NCBI GenBank assembly: GCA_025060505.1
Contig: JANXBU010000016.1
Location: forward strand, 1-42,996
DNA: 42,996 nucleotides
From: Candidatus Calescibacterium sp.
GTDB taxonomy: Bacteria > Calescibacteriota > Calescibacteriia > Calescibacteriales > Calescibacteriaceae
Direction of reading: 5' to 3'
Positions 42,247-42,996 of this stretch are shown here, in pieces. The notes beneath the pieces were generated by a model, which saw only the letters and a list, made by a program, of their open reading frames with translations, was not told where the DNA came from and did not search any database. Both the position numbers and the translations under genes were made by a program. How positions within the stretch are numbered: position 1 is the stretch's first letter; each line of letters begins with the position of its first letter.

Positions 42247-42996
42247 CCATATAAATGAGCCGTCGTGATTTGTCTTTGTAGAATAGAACCTTGTTTTATT
42301 TCCAGATGTATCAATAACATTTGTCGCATCTATCTTTATATCTGGATTCAAAGAGCGGAATTTACATCTCTTTTGAGTTCCTACATTGCAATCAATTTCT
42401 GTCAGAGGTTCAACAACGGTTATCTTATTGTTGATCAGATCAACACTCTTCACAGTTAAATCCTTTATTTGCTTTGAGAATGTCATAACCCTTATCTTAT
42501 CTCCAACTGTTAGACCAGTGGCAGGAAGTACAAGCTCTCCTGCGGTATTCTTCTGGAATTGCCCACTTGGAGCCTGAAGGTCATTATCAGAATCAGGAAC
42601 AATATATCCACCGACAAAGTTTGAAATAGGTGGGGTTCCAGCTATATCATCACTAAACCATACTTGTGCCGTGTTCTGATCAATTTCAACTATTGCCGTT
42701 ACCTCTGTTGGATTGATATTTATTCCTGTACCCTGAGCATTATATACAAAGACCTGTTCCCCAGCCCAGAGTTTCTGAGCATCTGATCTTGTTAATATGA
42801 GAAGTTTATCTCCATCCTGGTTTTCAGGATCATTTGGTATTGTTACACTTATAGGCTTAACATAAACAGAAAGCTTAACCTTATTGACATCTATACTTTC
42901 AGAAAGCTCGGTTATTTCGAAGTTTCTTGATGTTATAGATATATCAGAAAATGTTATTTGTTCCGAAAAGTCTATTGTCAAATTTCTTTCTCCCTC
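42244..42996 (-). CDS. C-terminal part of a possible surface or secreted protein, partial
   Basis: The frame is open from the window edge to a stop at 42244; the upstream TTG at 42979-42981 is not a convincing start, so the gene continues beyond the window. The 250 visible residues are beta-rich, with many T, N, D and V and only two Cys (NVGTQKRC region). They look like secreted or pilus/flagellar surface material (IVPDSDNDLQ, SGQFQKNTAGELVLPATGL), perhaps a minor pilin-like or adhesin protein. No family is recognised. Confidence 0.6.
   Translation of the reverse strand, partial: EGERNLTIDFSEQITFSDISITSRNFEITELSESIDVNKVKLSVYVKPISVTIPNDPENQDGDKLLILTRSDAQKLWAGEQVFVYNAQGTGININPTEVTAIVEIDQNTAQVWFSDDIAGTPPISNFVGGYIVPDSDNDLQAPSGQFQKNTAGELVLPATGLTVGDKIRVMTFSKQIKDLTVKSVDLINNKITVVEPLTEIDCNVGTQKRCKFRSLNPDIKIDATNVIDTSGNKTRFYSTKTNHDGSFIW

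Overview
The window is about 43 kb of AT-rich bacterial chromosome, dense with genes that switch strand often. It suggests a diderm (a signal-peptide beta-barrel candidate, an LptF/LptG-type permease, several lipoproteins), motile (FliO, a CheY-type regulator) bacterium that can respire oxygen (haem-copper oxidase subunit III). TtuA and TtuB make the 2-thio-ribothymidine of thermophile tRNA, so it is probably thermophilic. I cannot name the phylum from sequence alone; deep-branching low-GC hot-spring lineages such as Calescamantes are plausible, but that is a guess.

Layout. 1-6.3 kb: end of a possible Rpn-family gene, CheY-like regulator, outer-membrane protein, COG1313 radical SAM enzyme, PurN, LptF/G-like permease and a periplasmic/PilP-like pair. 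6.3-10 kb: minus-strand cluster ttuB-ttuA-thrC-cysteine synthase. 10-12 kb: cdsA and a GalE-type epimerase. 12.3-13 kb: coiled-coil DUF3782-like protein, copy 1. 13.2-16 kb: MetE-like protein without zinc ligands and a large lipoprotein. 16.2-20 kb: lone rpsC, unknown polytopic membrane protein, FliO and an Rpn-family nuclease. 20.3-24.3 kb: surface-glycan methyltransferases and glycosyltransferases. 24.3-29.3 kb: lepB, SCP2-like protein, CcmA-like ATPase, TrmH-type methyltransferase, cupin, shortened acyl-CoA dehydrogenase and FecR-type lipoprotein. 29.3-32.5 kb: tRNA-His followed by a CoA-binding protein, and tRNA-Ser-dnaX-cdaA. 32.8-37.9 kb: rfbA, rpsN-rpsH, hydrolase, TPR lipoprotein, NIL-domain protein and COX3. 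38-43 kb: HMG-CoA lyase, DUF3782-like copy 2, uvrB and a partial surface protein.

Two genome-scale signals stand out. First, many genes have no Shine-Dalgarno sequence. Instead a TANNNT hexamer occupies exactly -13 to -8 (or a base or two away) relative to the start codon, as expected for leaderless mRNAs. The few genes with good Shine-Dalgarno sites (rpsN, rpsH, the MetE-like gene, the NIL gene) are exceptions. Second, genes that are normally locked into conserved operons (rpsC, rpsN-rpsH, fliO, a CcmA-like ATPase, cytochrome oxidase subunit III) are isolated here. Together they suggest a genome of short, often divergent, leaderless transcription units.

Other points: two near-identical DUF3782-like genes whose similarity stops at the gene borders and whose coiled coils differ by one heptad plus one hendecad; two tRNA genes each followed 9 nt later by a protein start codon; an A7 run in dnaX at which loss of one base gives an immediate stop and a gamma-like product.
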